Assembly: GCA_964017155.1 (NCBI GenBank)
Contig: OZ024855.1
Location: 4,670,690-4,734,689, forward strand
Length of the DNA stretch: 64,000 bases
Source: Oasisia sp. SBJ-2009
Lineage: Eukaryota > Annelida > Polychaeta > Sabellida > Siboglinidae
Reading direction: 5' to 3'
Shown: in pieces, positions 43,301-58,300 of the stretch
Layout: each line of letters opens with the position of its first letter
How positions within the stretch are numbered: the stretch's first letter is position 1
The notes under the pieces: model-generated
What the model saw: only the letters and a program-made list of their open reading frames with translations
Databases searched by the model: none
Told to the model about the DNA's origin: nothing
Program-made: the position numbers and the translations under genes

Positions 43301-46300
43301 TTTGGAAAGAATGGAATGAAAAATTACATTATATCACCATTGGAAAACATATGTATGTACATGTTTTGATAAAGAACTACGGACAGCAACAATATTGTAT
43401 GCCAACAAAATTAGCGAAACGAAATATCGCTGTAAAAACGAAAGAGCTATTGTCTCGAGAGGTGATTGATTGTACAACTATGTGTATAAACACTTACTTC
43501 TTCAAATATTCAAAGCGGCTTTTAATCTGATGTTTCTGTATACAGCTTCGACCACTGCCTCGGCGGAAACCACTGGAACGACTGAAAGCGTTTCCTCGGC
43601 AGCGACCACAGAAACAGTCGCATCAAGTACGGTCGGAGAAACAACGCAGACTGCTGAAACAACGAGCGAAGGTAAGTGACTTCCATTTCCACCTGATAGA
43701 GATAATGCACCTCAGTATAATTGGGTCAATATTTACTGTCGGTAGATGAACAATTCTGTGCATCAACACTTACTTCTTCACATATGCAAAGCGGCTTTTA
43801 ATGTGATGTTTCTGTTGCAGCTTCGACCACTGCCTCGACGGAAACCACTGGAACGACTGAAATCGTTTCCTCGGCAGCGACCACAGAAACAGTCGCATCA
43901 AGTACGGTCGGAGAAACAACGCAGACTGCTGAAAGAACGAGCGAAGGTAAGTGACTTCCATTTCCAACTGATAGATAGAACGCACCTCACTATAATTGGG
44001 TCAACAATTAATGTCGGTAGATGAACTAGCGGCTACACGATACATGACATGTGCGTATCGAAATATGAAAAAGTAAAACGAAAGAATGACTTGCAATACG
44101 GTATGGATATGTATTCAAAGTGTTATTAGGTGTGTAAAGTGTTAAGTGTACGAAAATTTACTTGCGGCCAAAGGACGATATTAAAATCATAATAGAAATG
44201 TTAGTACACATATTTCATCATTTCGTTTTTCTCAGATAAGATTGAGAAGATTTTACTTGATAAACAAATATTTTCTAGCAACCACTATATCCGCGGAGAA
44301 AACAACTGGGCCAATCGAAACCTCGACGTCAACGGCGGCCACCGAAAGCACCGCACCAAGCACAAGCGAAGAACCGACGACATCCGTCGAATCAACGAGC
44401 GAAGGTAACATTTCTTTTTAATCGGGCTAATCAAATAATTTTTATATTTCCACGATCAACTTTAAAAAGGATTTTCCTTTTACGACCCAAAAATGATTGA
44501 AAATTATTAATATAAATGAAACATTAATCATAAGATTATAGCTGTTTTCTAGTCGAATATCCTTGTTAAACAGCGACTGTAGCAAGTACAACAACCGAAA
44601 AAAGAACTATTTCTGAAGAAACATCTACTCCTACGCCACCTTCGACTGAATCGGTGATGACGAGTACAGTCGAATTAGAAAGTTCGACATCTACAAGTAA
44701 GATCAATCTACTCACCTACATATCACACGTTATGTATGTTGATCAGAGTTGTCCACACAATTATTTACAATTATCTAAAAAACGCGTTTCCATGAACATT
44801 AATTAGAAAAGCGATATCTCCACAATCTTACCGCAGCATACTCAATTTGATATAAAACGAAAAAAGAACGAGACATAGCTTGACAAAACTTGTGTTTTGA
44901 AACCGTGAAATTCAATGTAACAGTCACAAGGTGTTTGAGTTTGGTAACTATCAATAAATTAATAAATCGACAGTGACTTCGACTCAATCGACAGTGGAGT
45001 CTACGGAAACCACGGGTCGAATGACGTCAACAGAAACAATCGCCTCAACTGTTGGCGAAACAACGGCGAGTCCGTCAGAGACTACTAGTGAAGGTAAAGA
45101 AGCATATATGAAAACAGTATATTTTCACATTTCAGTAATATTGTAGATTGGCTAATAATTTATGTCGGTCACCTCGAATTTTTTTATTTAGGCTAAATAT
45201 TAGAAAACATTTTCCCAACACAAAATTACTCATTTGGAAAGAATGGAATGAAAAATTACATTATATCACCATTGGAAAACATATGTATGTACATGTTTTG
45301 ATAAAGAACTACGGACAGCAACAATATTGTATGCCAACAAAATTAGCGAAACGAAATATCGCTGTAAAAACGAAAGAGCTATTGTCTCGAGAGGTGATTG
45401 ATTGTACAACTATGTGTATAAACACTTACTTCTTCAAATATTCAAAGCGGCTTTTAATCTGATGTTTCTGTATACAGCTTCGACCACTGCCTCGGCGGAA
45501 ACCACTGGAACGACTGAAAGCGTTTCCTCGGCAGCGACCACAGAAACAGTCGCATCAAGTACGGTCGGAGAAACAACGCAGACTGCTGAAACAACGAGCG
45601 AAGGTAAGTGACTTCCATTTCCACCTGATAGAGATAATGCACCTCAGTATAATTGGGTCAATATTTACTGTCGGTAGATGAACAATTCTGTGCATCAACA
45701 CTTACTTCTTCACATATGCAAAGCGGCTTTTAATGTGATGTTTCTGTTGCAGCTTCGACCACTGCCTCGACGGAAACCACTGGAACGACTGAAAGCGTTT
45801 CCTCGGCAGCGACCACAGAAACAGTCGCATCAAGTACGGTCGGAGAAACAACGCAGACTGCTGAAACAACGAGCGAAGGTAAGTGACTTCCATTTCCAAC
45901 TGATAGATAGAACGCACCTCACTATAATTGGGTCAACAATTAATGTCGGTAGATGAACTAGCGGCTACACGATACATGGCATGTGCGTATCGAAATATGA
46001 AAAAGTAACACGAAAGAATGACTTGCTATACGGTATGGATATGTATTCAAAGTGTTATTAGGTGTGTAAAGTGTTAAGTGTACGAAAATTTGCTTGCGGC
46101 CAAAGGACGATATAAAAATCATAATAGAAATGTTAGTACACATATTTCATCATTTCGTTTTTCTCAGATATGATTGAGAAGATTTTACTTGATAAACAAA
46201 TATTTTCTAGCAACCACTATATCCGCGGAGAAAACAACTGCGCCAACCGAAACCTCGACGTCAACGGCGGCCACCGAAAGCACCGCACCAAGCACAAGCG

Positions 46301-49300
46301 AAGAACCGACGACATCCGTCGAATCAACGAGCGAAGGTAACATTTCTTTTTAATCGGGCTAATCAAATAATTTTTATATTTCCACGATCAACTTTAAAAA
46401 GGATTTTCCTTTTACGACCCAAAAATGATTGAAAATTATTAATATAAATGAAACATTAATCATAAGATTATAGCTGTTTTCTAGTCGAATATCCTTGTTA
46501 AACAGCGACTGTAGCAAGTACAACAACCGAAAAAAGAACTATTTCTGAAGAAACATCTACTCCTACGCCACCTTCGACTGAATCGGTGATGACGAGTACA
46601 GTCGAATTAGAAAGTTCGACATCTACAAGTAAGATCAATCTACTCACCTACATATCACACGTTATGTATGTTGATCAGAGTTGTCCACACAATTATTTAC
46701 AATTATCTAAAAAACGCGTTTCCATGAACATTAGAAAAGCGATATCTCCACAATCTTACCGCAGCATACTCAATTTGATATAAAACGAAAAAAGAACGAG
46801 ACATAGCTTGACAAAACTTGTGTTTTGAAACCGTGAAATTCAATGTAACAGTCACAAGGTGTTTGAGTTTGGTAACTATCAATAAATTAATAAATCGACA
46901 GTGACTTCGACTCAATCGACAGTGGAGTCAACGGAAACCACGGGTCGAATGACGTCAACAGAAACAATCGCCTCAACTGTTGGCGAAACAACGGCGAGTC
47001 CGTCAGAGACTACTAGTGAAGGTAAAGAAGCATATATGAAAACAGTATATTTTCACATTTCAGTAATATTGTAGATTGGCTAATAATTTATGTCGGTCAC
47101 CTCGAATTTTTTTATTTAGGCTAAATATTAGAAAACATTTTCCCAACACAAAATTACTCATTTGGAAAGAATGGAATGAAAAATTACATTATATCACCAT
47201 TGGAAAACATATGTATGTACATGTTTTGATAAAGAACTACGGACAGCAACAATATTGTATGCCAACAAAATTAGCGAAACGAAATATCGCTGTAAAAACG
47301 AAAGAGCTATTGTCTCGAGAGGTGATTGATTGTACAACTATGTGTATAAACACTTACTTCTTCAAATATTCAAAGCGGCTTTTAATCTGATGTTTCTGTA
47401 TACAGCTTCGACCACTGCCTCGGCGGAAACCACTGGAACGACTGAAAGCGTTTCCTCGGCAGCGACCACAGAAACAGTCGCATCAAGTACGGTCGGAGAA
47501 ACAACGCAGACTGCTGAAACAACGAGCGAAGGTAAGTGACTTCCATTTCCACCTGATAGAGATAATGCACCTCAGTATAATTGGGTCAATATTTACTGTC
47601 GGTAGATGAACAATTCTGTGCATCAACACTTACTTCTTCACATATGCAAAGCGGCTTTTAATGTGATGTTTCTGTTGCAGCTTCGACCACTGCCTCGACG
47701 GAAACCACTGGAACGACTGAAAGCGTTTCCTCGGCAGCGACCACAGAAACAGTCGCATCAAGTACGGTCGGAGAAACAACGCAGACTGCTGAAAGAACGA
47801 GCGAAGGTAAGTGACTTCCATTTCCAACTGATAGATAGAACGCACCTCACTATAATTGGGTCAACAATTAATGTCGGTAGATGAACTAGCGGCTACACGA
47901 TACATGACATGTGCGTATCGAAATATGAAAAAGTAAAACGAAAGAATGACTTGCAATACGGTATGGATATGTATTTAAAGTGTTATTAGGTGTGTAAAGT
48001 GTTAAGTGTACGAAAATTTACTTGCGGCCAAAGGACGATATTAAAATCATAATAGAAATGTTAGTACACATATTTCATCATTTCGTTTTTCTCAGATAAG
48101 ATTGAGAAGATTTTACTTGATAAACAAATATTTTCTAGCAACCACTATATCCGCGGAGAAAACAACTGGGCCAATCGAAACCTCGACGTCAACGGCGGCC
48201 ACCGAAAGCACCGCACCAAGCACAAGCGAAGAACCGACGACATCCGTCGAATCAACGAGCGAAGGTAACATTTCTTTTTAATCGGGCTAATCAAATAATT
48301 TTTATATTTCCACGATCAACTTTAAAAAGGATTTTCCTTTTACGACCCAAAAATGATTGAAAATTATTAATATAAATGAAACATTAATCATAAGATTATA
48401 GCTGTTTTCTAGTCGAATATCCTTGTTAAACAGCGACTGTAGCAAGTACAACAACCGAAAAAAGAACTATTTCTGAACAAACATCTACTCCTACGCCACC
48501 TTCGACTGAATCGGTGATGACGAGTACAGTCGAATTAGAAAGTTCGACATCTACAAGTAAGATCAATCTACTCACCTACATATCACACGTTATGTATGTT
48601 GATCAGAGTTGTCCACACAATTATTTACAATTATCTAAAAAACGCGTTTCCATGAACATTAGAAAAGCGATATCTCCACAATCTTACCGCAGCATACTCA
48701 ATTTGATATAAAACGAAAAAAGAACGAGACATAGCTTGACAAAACTTGTGTTTTGAAACCGTGAAATTCAATGTAACAGTCACAAGGTGTTTGAGTTTGG
48801 TAACTATCAATAAATTAATAAATCGACAGTGACTTCGACTCAATCGACAGTGGAGTCTACGGAAACCACGGGTCGAATGACGTCAACAGAAACAATCGCC
48901 TCAACTGTTGGCGAAACAACGGCGAGTCCGTCAGAGACTACTAGTGAAGGTAAAGAAGCATATATGAAAACAGTATATTTTCACATTTCAGTAATATTGT
49001 AGATTGGCTAATAATTTATGTCGGTCACCTCGAAATTTTTTATTTAGGCTAAATATTAGAAAAAAATTTCCCAACACAAAATTACTCATTTGGAAAGAAT
49101 GGAATGAAAAATTACATTATATCACCATTGGAAAACATATGTATGTACATGTTTTGATAAAGAACTACGGACAGCAACAATATTGTATGCCAACAAAATT
49201 AGCGAAACGAAATATCGCTGTAAAAACGAAAGAGCTATTGTCTCGAGAGGTGATTGATTGTACAACTATGTGTATAAACACTTACTTCTTCAAATATTCA

Positions 49301-52300
49301 AAGCGGCTTTTAATCTGATGTTTCTGTATACAGCTTCGACCACTGCCTCGGCGGAAACCACTGGAACGACTGAAAGCGTTTCCTCGGCAGCGACCACAGA
49401 AACAGTCGCATCAAGTACGGTCGGAGAAACAACGCAGACTGCTGAAACAACGAGCGAAGGTAAGTGACTTCCATTTCCACCTGATAGAGATAATGCACCT
49501 CAGTATAATTGGGTCAATATTTACTGTCGGTAGATGAACAATTCTGTGCATCAACACTTACTTCTTCACATATGCAAAGCGGCTTTTAATGTGATGTTTC
49601 TGTTGCAGCTTCGACCACTGCCTCGACGGAAACCACTGGAACGACTGAAAGCGTTTCCTCGGCAGCGACCACAGAAACAGTCGCATCAAGTACGGTCGGA
49701 GAAACAACGCAGACTGCTGAAACAACGAGCGAAGGTAAGTGACTTCCATTTCCAACTGATAGATAGAACGCACCTCACTATAATTGGGTCAACAATTAAT
49801 GTCGGTAGATGAACTAGCGGCTACACGATACATGGCATGTGCGTATCGAAATATGAAAAAGTAACACGAAAGAATGACTTGCTATACGGTATGGATATGT
49901 ATTCAAAGTGTTATTAGGTGTGTAAAGTGTTAAGTGTACGAAAATTTGCTTGCGGCCAAAGGACGATATAAAAATCATAATAGAAATGTCAGTACACATA
50001 TTTCATCATTTCGTTTTTCTCAGATATGATTGAGAAGATTTTACTTGATAAACAAATATTTTCTAGCAACCACTATATCCGCGGAGAAAACAACTGCGCC
50101 AACCGAAACCTCGACGTCAACGGCGGCCACCGAAAGCACCGCACCAAGCACAAGCGAAGAACCGACGACATCCGTCGAATCAACGAGCGAAGGTAACATT
50201 TCTTTTTAATCGGGCTAATCAAATAATTTTTATATTTCCACGATCAACTTTAAAAAGGATTTTCCTTTTACGACCCAAAATGATTGAAAATTATTAATAT
50301 AAATGAAACATTAATCATAAGATTATAGCTGTTTTCTAGTCGAATATCCTTGTTAAACAGCGACTGTATCAAGTACAACAACCGAAAAGAGCACTATTTC
50401 TGAAGAAACATCTACTCCTACGCCACCTTCGACTGAATCGGTGATGACGAGTACAGTCGAATTAGAAAGTTCGACATCTACAAGTAAGATCAATCTACTC
50501 ACCTACATATCACACATTATGTATGTTGATCAGAGTTGTCCAGACAATTATTTACAATTATCTAAAAAACGCGTTTCCATGAACATTAGAAAAGCGATAT
50601 CTCCACAATCTTACCGCAGCATACTCAATTTGATATAAAACGAAAAAAGGACGAGGCATAGCTTGACAAAACTTGTGTTTTAAAACCGTGAAATTCAATG
50701 TAACAGTCACAAGGTGTTTGAGTTTGGTAACTATCAATAAATTAATAAATCGACAGTGACTTCGACTCAATCGACAGTGGAGTCTACGGAAACCACGGGT
50801 CGAATGACGTCAACAGAAACAATCGCCTCAACTGTTCGCGAAACAACGGCGAGTCCGTCAGAGACTACTAGTGAAGGTAAAGAAGCATATATGAAAACAG
50901 TAAATTTTCACATTTCAGTAATATTGTAGATTGGCTAATAATTTATGTCGGTCACCTCGAATTTTTTTATTTAGGCTAAATATTAGAAAACATTTTCCCA
51001 ACACAAAATTACTCATTTGGAAAGAATGGAATGAAAAATTACATTATATCACCATTGGAAAACATATGTATGTACATGTTTTGATAAAGAACTACGGACA
51101 GCAACAATATTGTATGCCAACAAAATTAGCGAAACGAAATATCGCTGTAAAAACGAAAGAGCTATTGTCTCGAGAGGTGATTGATTGTACAACTATGTGT
51201 ATAAACACTTACTTCTTCAAATATTCAAAGCGGCTTTTAATCTGATGTTTCTGTATACAGCTTCGACCACTGCCTCGGCGGAAACCACTGGAACGACTGA
51301 AAGCGTTTCCTCGGCAGCGACCACAGAAACAGTCGCATCAAGTACGGTCGGAGAAACAACGCAGACTGCTGAAACAACGAGCGAAGGTAAGTGACTTCCA
51401 TTTCCACCTGATAGAGATAATGCACCTCAGTATAATTGGGTCAATATTTACTGTCGGTAGATGAACAATTCTGTGCATCAACACTTACTTCTTCAGATAT
51501 GCAAAGCGGCTTTTAATGTGATGTTTCTGTTGCAGCTTCGACCACTGCCTCGACGGAAACCACTGGAACGACTGAAAGCGTTTCCTCGGCAGCGACCACA
51601 GAAACTGTCGCATCAAGTACGGTCGGAGAAACAACGCAGACTGCTGAAACAACGAGCGAAGGTAAGTGACTTCCATTTCCAACTGATAGATAGAACGCAC
51701 CTCACTATAATTGGGTCAACAATTAATGTCGGTAGATGAACTAGCGGCTACACGATACATGACATGTGCGTATCGAAATATGAAAAAGTAAAACGAAAGA
51801 ATGACTTGCAATACGGTATGGATATGTATTCAAAGTGTTATTAGGTGTGTAAAGTGTTAAGTGTACGAAAATTTACTTGCGGCCAAAGGACGATATTAAA
51901 ATCATAATAGAAATGTTAGTACACATATTTCATCATTTCGTTTTTCTCAGATATGATTGAGAAGATTTTACTTGATAAACAAATATTTTCTAGCAACCAC
52001 TATATCCGCGGAGAAAACAACTGGGCCAATCGAAACCTCGACGTCAACGGCGGCCACCGAAAGCACCGCACCAAGCACAAGCGAAGAACCGACGACATCC
52101 GTCGAATCAACGAGCGAAGGTAACATTTCTTTTTAATCGGGCTAATCAAATCATTTTTATATTTCCACGATCAACTTTAAAAATAATTTTTCTTTTACGA
52201 CCCAAAAATGATTGAAAATTATTAATATAAATGAAACATTAATCATAAGATTATAGCTGTTTTCTAGTCGAATATCCTTGTTAAACAGCGACTGTAGCAA

Positions 52301-55300
52301 GTACAACAACCGAAAACAGCACTATTTCTGAAGAAACATCTACTCCTACGCCACCTTCGACTGAATCGGTGATGACGAGTACAGTCGAATTAGAAAGTTC
52401 GACATCTACAAGTAAGTTCAATCTACTCACCTACATATCACACGTTATGTATGTTGATCAGAGTTGTCCACACAATTATTTACAATTATCTAAAAAACGC
52501 GTTTCCATGAACATTAGAAAAGCGATATCTCCACAATCTTACCGCAGCATACTCAATTTGATATAAAACGAAAAAAGAACGAGGCATAGCTTGACCAAAC
52601 TTGTGTTTTGAAAACGTGAAATTCAATGTAACAGTCACAAGGTGTTTGAGTTTGGTAACTATCAATAAATTAATAAATCGACAGTGACTTCGACTCAATC
52701 GACAGTGGAGTCTACGGAAACCACGGGTCGAATGACGTCAACAGAAACAATCGCCTCAACTGTTGGCGAAACAACGGCGAGTCCGTCAGAGACTACTAGT
52801 GAAGGTAAGGAAGCATATATGAAAACAGTATATTTTCACATTTCAGTAATATTGTAGATTGGCTAATAATTTATGTCGGTCACCTCGAATTTTTTTATTT
52901 AGGCTAAATATTATAAAACATTTTTCCAGCACAAAATTACTCATTTGGAAAGAATGGAATGAAAAATTACATTACATCACCAGTGGAAAACATATGTATG
53001 TACATGTTTTGATAAAGAACTACGGACAGCAACAATATTGTATGCCAACAAAATTAGCGAAACGAAATATCGCTGTAAAAACGAAAGAGCTATTGTCTCG
53101 AGAGGTGATTGATTGTACAACTATGTGTATAAACACTTACTTCTTCAAATATTCAAAGCGGCTTTTAATCTGATGTTTCTGTATACAGCTTCGACCACTG
53201 CCTCGGCGGAAACCACTGGAACGACTGAAAGCGTTTCCTCGGCAGCGACCACAGAAACAGTCGCATCAAGTGCGGTCGGAGAAACAACGCAGACTGCTGA
53301 AACAACGAGCGAAGGTAAGTGACTTCCATTTCCACCTGATAGAGATAATGCACCTCAGTATAATTGGGTCAATATTTACTGTCGGTAGATGAACAATTCT
53401 GTGCATCAACACTTACTTCTTCACATATGCAAAGCGGCTTTTAATGTGATGTTTCTGTTGCAGCTTCGATCACTGCCTCGACGGAAACCACTGGAACGAC
53501 TGAAAGCGTTTCCTCGGCAGCGACCACAGAAACTGTCGCATCAAGTACGGTCGGAGAAACAACGCAGACTGCTGAAACAACGAGCGAAGGTAAGTGACTT
53601 CCATTTCCAACTGATAGATAGAACGCACCTCACTAGAATTGGGTCAACAATTAATGTCGGTAGATGAACTAGCGGCTACACGATACATGACATATGCGTA
53701 TCGAAATATGAAAAAGTAAAACGAAAGAATGACTTGCAATACGGTATGGATATGTATTCAAAGTGTTATTAGGTGTGTAAAGTGTTAAGTGTACGAACAT
53801 TTACTTGCGGCCAAAGGACGATATTAAAATCATAATAGAAATGTTAGTACACATATTTCATCATTTCGTTTTTCTCAGATATGATTGAGAAGATTTTACT
53901 TGATAAACAATTTTTTTCTAGCAACCACTATATCCGCGGAGAAAACAACTGGGCCAATCGAAACCTCGACGTCAACGGCGGCCACCGAAAGCACCGCACC
54001 AAGCACAAGCGAAGAACCGACGACATCCGTCGAATCAATGAGCGAAGGTAACATTTCTTTTTAATCGGGCTAATCAAATAATTTTTAAATTTCCACGATC
54101 AACTTTAAAAAGAATTTTTCTTTTACGACCCAAAAATGATTGAAAATTATTAATATAAATGAAACATTAATCATAAGATTATAGCTGTTTTCTAGTCGAA
54201 TATCCTTGTTAAACAGCGACTGTAGCAAGTACAACAACCGAAAACAGCACTATTTCTGAAGAAACATCTACTCCTACGCCACCTTCGACTGAATCGGTGA
54301 TGACGAGTACAGTCGAATTAGAAAGTTCGACATCTACAAGTAAGATCAATCTACTCACCTACATATCGCACGTTATGTATGTTGATCAGAGTTGTCCACA
54401 CAATTATTTACAATTATCTAAAAAACGCGTTTCCATGAACATTAGAAAAGCGATATCTCCACAATCTTACCGCAGCATACTCAATTTGATATAAAACGAA
54501 AAAAGAACGAGGCATAGCTTGACCAAACTTGTGTTTTGAAAACGTGAAATTCAATGTAACAGTCACAAGGTGTTTGAGTTTGGTAACTATCAATAAATTA
54601 ATAAATCGACAGTGACTTCGACTCAATCGACAGTGGAGTCTACGGAAACCACGGGTCGAATGACGTCAACAGAAACAATCGCCTCAACTGTTGGCGAAAC
54701 AACGGCGAGTCCGTCAGAGACTACTAGTGAAGGTAAGGAAGCATATATGAAAACAATATATTTTCACATTTCAGTAATATTGTAGATTGGCTAATAATTT
54801 ATGTCGGTCACCTCGAATTTTTTTATTTAGGCTAAATATTATAAAACATTTTTCCAGCACAAAATTACTCATTTGGAAAGAATGGAATGAAAAATTACAT
54901 TACATCACCAGTGGAAAACATATGTATGTACATGTTTTGATAAAGAACTACGGACAGCAACAATATTGTATGCCAACAAAATTAGCGAAACGAAATATCG
55001 CTGTAAAAACGAAAGAGCTATTGTCTCGAGAGGTGATTGATTGTACAACTATGTGTATAAACACTTACTTCTTCAAATATTCAAAGCGGCTTTTAATCTG
55101 ATGTTTCTGTATACAGCTTCGACCACTGCCACTGGAACGACTGAAAGCGTTTCCTCGGCAGCGACCACAGAAACAGTCGCATCAAGTACGGTCGGAGAAA
55201 CAACGCAGACTGCTGAAACAACGAGCGAAGGTAAGTGACTTCCATTTCCACCTGATAGAGATAATGCACCTCAGTATAATTGGGTCAATATTTACTGTCG

Positions 55301-58300
55301 GTAGATGAACAATTCTGTGCATCAACACTTACTTCTTCACATATGCAAAGCGGCTTTTAATGTGATGTTTCTGTTGCAGCTTCGATCACTGCCTCGACGG
55401 AAACCACTGGAACGACTGAAAGCGTTTCCTCGGCAGCGACCACAGAAACTGTCGCATCAAGTACGGTCGGAGAAACAACGCAGACTGCTGAAACAACGAG
55501 CGAAGGTAAGTGACTTCCATTTCCAACTGATAGATAGAACGCACCTCACTATAATTGGGTCAACAATTAATGTCGGTAGATGAACTAGCGGCTACACGAT
55601 ACATGACATGTGCGTATCGAAATATGAAAAAGTAAAACGAAAGAATGACTTGCAATACGGTATGGATATGTATTCAAAGTGTTATTAGGTGTGTAAAGTG
55701 TTAAGTGTACGAAAATTTACTTGCGGCCAAAGGACGATATTAAAATCATAATAGAAATGTTAGTACACATATTTCATCATTTCGTTTTTCTCAGATATGA
55801 TTGAGAAGATTTTACTTGATAAACAAATATTTTCTAGCAACCACTATATCCGCGGAGAAAACAACTGGGCCAATCGAAACCTCGACGTCAACGGCGGCCA
55901 CCGAAAGCACCGCACCAAGCACAAGCGAAGAACCGACGACATCCGTCGAATCAACGAGCGAAGGTAACATTTCTTTTTAATCGGGCTAATCAAATAATTT
56001 TTATATTTCCACGATCAACTTTAAAAAGAATTTTTCTTTTACGACCCAAAAATGACTGAAAATTATTAATATAAATGAAACATTAATCATAAGATTATAG
56101 CTGTTTTCTAGTCGAATATCCTTGTTAAACAGCGACTGTAGCAAGTACAACAACCGAAAACAGCACTATTTCTGAAGAAACATCTACTCCTACGCCACCT
56201 TCGACTGAATCGGTGATGACGAGTACAGTCGAATTAGAAAGTTCGACATCTACAAGTAAGATCAATCTACTCACCTACATATCACACGTTATGTATGTTG
56301 ATCAGAGTTGTCCACACAATTATTTACAATTATCTAAAAAACGCGTTTCCATGAACATTAGAAAAGCGATATCTCCACAATCTTACCGCAGCATACTCAA
56401 TTTGATATAAAACGAAAAAAGAACGAGGCATAGCTTGACAAAACTTGTGTTTTGAAAACGTGAAATTCAATGTAACAGTCACAAGGTGTTTGAGTTTGGT
56501 AACTATCAATAAATTAATAAATCGACAGTGACTTCGACTCAATCGACAGTGGAGTCTACGGAAACCACGGGTCGAGTGACGTCAACAGAAACAATCGCCT
56601 CAACTGTTGGCGAAACAACGGCGAGTCCGTCAGAGACAACTAGTGAAGGTAAAGAAGCATATATGAAAACAGTATATTTTCACAATTCAGTAATATTGTA
56701 GATTGGCTAATAATTTATGTCGGTCACCTCGAATTTTTTTATTTAGGCTAAATATTATAAAACATTTTTCCAGCACAAAATTACTCATTTGGAAAGAATG
56801 GAATGAAAAATTACATTACATCACCATTGGAAAACATATGTATGTACATGTTTTGATAAAGAACTACGGACAGCAACAATATTGTATGCCAACAAAATTA
56901 GCGAAACGAAATATCGCTGTAAAAACGAAAGAGCTATAGTCTCGAGAGGTGATTGATTGTACAACTATGTGTATAAACACTTACTTCTTCAAATATTCAA
57001 AGCGGCTTTTAATCTGATGTTTCTGTATACAGCTTCGACCTCTGCCTCGGCGGAAACCACTGGAACGACTGAAAGCGTTTCCTCGGCAGCGACCACAGAA
57101 ACAGTCGCATCAAGTACGGTCGGAGAAACAACGCAGACTGCTGAAACAACGAGCGAAGGTAAGTGACTTCCATTTCCACCTGATAGAGATAATGCACCTC
57201 ACTATAATTGGGTCAATATTTACTGTCGGTAGATGAACAATTCTGTGCATAAACACTTACTTCTTCACATATGCAAAGCGGCTTTTAATGTGATGTTTCT
57301 GTTGCAGCTTCGACCACTGCCTCGGCGGAAACCCCTGGAACGACTGAAAGCGTTTCCTCGGCAGCGACCACAGAAACAGTCGCATCAAGTACGGTTGGAG
57401 AAACAACGCAGACTGCTGAAACAACGAGCGAAGGTAAGTGACTTCCATTTCCAACTGATAGATAGAACGCACCTCACTATAATTGGGTCAACAATTAATG
57501 TCGGTAGATGAACTAGCGGCTACACGATACATGGCATGTGCGTATCAAAATATGAAAAAGTAACACGAAAGAATGACTTGCTATACGGTATGGATATGTA
57601 TTCAAAGTGTTATTAGGTGTGTAAAGTGTTAAGTGTACGAAAATTTGCTTGCGGCCAAAGGACGATATTAAAATCATAATAGAAATGTTAGTACACATAG
57701 TTCATCATTTCGTTTTTCTCAGATAAGATTGAGAAGATTTTACTTGATAAACAAATATTTTCTAGCAACCACTATATCCGCGGAGAAAACAACTGGGCCA
57801 ATCGAAACCTCGACGTCAACGGCGGCCACCGAAAGCACCGCACCAAGCACAAGCGAAGAACCGACGACATCCGTCGAATCAACGAGCGAAGGTAACATTT
57901 CTTTTTAATCGGGCTAATCAAATAATTTTTATATTTCCACGATCAACTTTAAAAAGAATTTTTCTTTTACGACCCAAAAATGATTGAAAATTATTAATAT
58001 AAATGAAACATTAATCATAAGATTATAGCTGTTTTCTAGTCGAATATCCTTGTTAAACAGCGACTGTAGCAAGTACAACAACCGAAAACAGCACTATTTC
58101 TGAAGAAACATCTACTCCTACGCCACCTTCGACTGAATCGGTGATGACGAGTACAGTCGAATTAGAAAGTTCGACATCTACAAGTAAGATCAATCTACTC
58201 ACCTACATATCACACGTTATGTATGTTGATCAGAGTTGTCCACACAATTATTTACAATTATCTAAAAAACGCGTTTCCATGAACATTAGAAAAGCGATAT

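Noticed and set aside
44797..44810. atta duplication in unit 25 as a transposon excision footprint
   Set aside because: A 4-nt tandem duplication in AT-rich sequence is explained equally well by replication slippage, and no element or partial terminus is nearby.
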